Assembly (NCBI GenBank): GCA_943788365.1
Contig: CALSPZ010000001.1
Coordinates: 372,001-436,000 of the forward strand
DNA length: 64,000 bases
Direction of reading: 5' to 3'
Origin: CAJQGY01 sp905478015
GTDB taxonomy: Bacteria > Pseudomonadota > Gammaproteobacteria > Magnimaribacterales > D2472
The translations under genes were made by a program, and so were the position numbers. Within the stretch, counting starts at the first letter, position 1; each line of letters opens with the position of its first letter. The notes under the pieces are model-generated. The model made no database searches. It was given only the letters and a program-made list of their open reading frames with translations, and was not told where the DNA came from. This document shows, in pieces, positions 63,757 to 64,000 of the stretch.

Positions 63757-64000
63757 TTGGGTTACCCATTAAGTTAATTTGATGCTATTTAAGCACAATT
63801 AATATAGGTATTATTAATGCATGGCCTGTATTTGCATAAAAATAACAATGAGGACACAGTATCAACGATATAGTCACATTCTCGTAACATTTTTTAAGAA
63901 AATTGTTTAATCAATTGGTCTTAGAAGGTGATTGTGATTAAATAAAATAAATATAACTTATAAAAAATTATGATTAAAATTTATTTATTTTTACTCTTTA
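63757..64000. other. Upstream region of the porin gene and right edge of window
   Basis: 244 bp, very AT-rich. It must hold the porin promoter, but I cannot fix one. An ATG at 63970 opens MIKIYLFLLF and runs off the window; it could be the start of a signal-peptide gene, but is too short to judge. Confidence 0.3.

Overview
The window looks like a piece of a streamlined, AT-rich marine gammaproteobacterial chromosome, most like the SAR86 clade or a close relative. I judge this from the low GC, intergenic gaps of a few bases, many ATGA/TAATG overlaps, and gammaproteobacterial gene orders (lolCE-lolD-exbB-exbD-msbA-lpxK-kdsB-murB and ftsK-lolA-serS). The gene content also fits: an Oar-type TonB receptor, a laminarinase-like GH81 lipoprotein, an epoxide hydrolase, GPH and MFS transporters, and many short-chain dehydrogenases. 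The clade is inferred; there is no rRNA here to confirm it.

Layout. 1-6959 is a minus-strand envelope block: murB (cut by the window edge and frameshifted), kdsB, an in-frame MsbA-LpxK fusion, ExbD, ExbB, LolD and LolC/E. 6970-12481 carries an aldehyde dehydrogenase, a dienoyl-CoA-reductase-like SDR, ferrochelatase, an MFS transporter and TrpS. 12515-18391 has a DUF349 protein, a GPH symporter, two alpha/beta hydrolases, a PhnZ-like HD protein and a PaaI thioesterase, ending at tRNA-Ser(UGA).

18448-25820 is an accessory zone made of small elements stacked at the tRNA-Ser gene. A 52-bp perfect copy of the tRNA 5' half (anticodon loop outward, including its promoter) recurs at 21263. This bounds a 2.8-kb element with no integrase. 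Paired 9-bp repeats lie about 112-117 bp either side of the crossover block, as arm sites do in a lambda-type attP. A second element with related but different arm repeats follows; it carries a frameshifted MORN-repeat gene and two translationally coupled ~470-480-aa genes of unknown function. Decayed element ends and gene remnants fill the zone's right border.

25852-42670 is mixed: a periplasmic methyltransferase, small hypothetical genes, the GH81 lipoprotein, gamma-glutamyltransferase, secreted small proteins, MAPEG, a nitroreductase, an S51 peptidase, a phage-like PD-(D/E)XK nuclease, a frameshifted lysophospholipase, a KAS III enzyme, TspO, a CNT nucleoside transporter and a 2OG-Fe(II) oxygenase. 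42715-52381 holds the TonB receptor, SerS, CrcB, LolA, FtsK, TrxB and a YhdH-type oxidoreductase. 53351-57055 is a nitrogen block (TorF-like porin, GlnK, AmtB, AmtB) with a sigma-54 promoter in front of each transcription unit. 57050-63756 has an acyltransferase, a glycerophosphodiesterase, an UMF1-like MFS protein, HIT, DedA, an epoxide hydrolase and a porin.

Three genes (murB, the MORN gene, the lysophospholipase) each need a one-base correction to be intact. That may be genuine decay or indel errors in the assembly.
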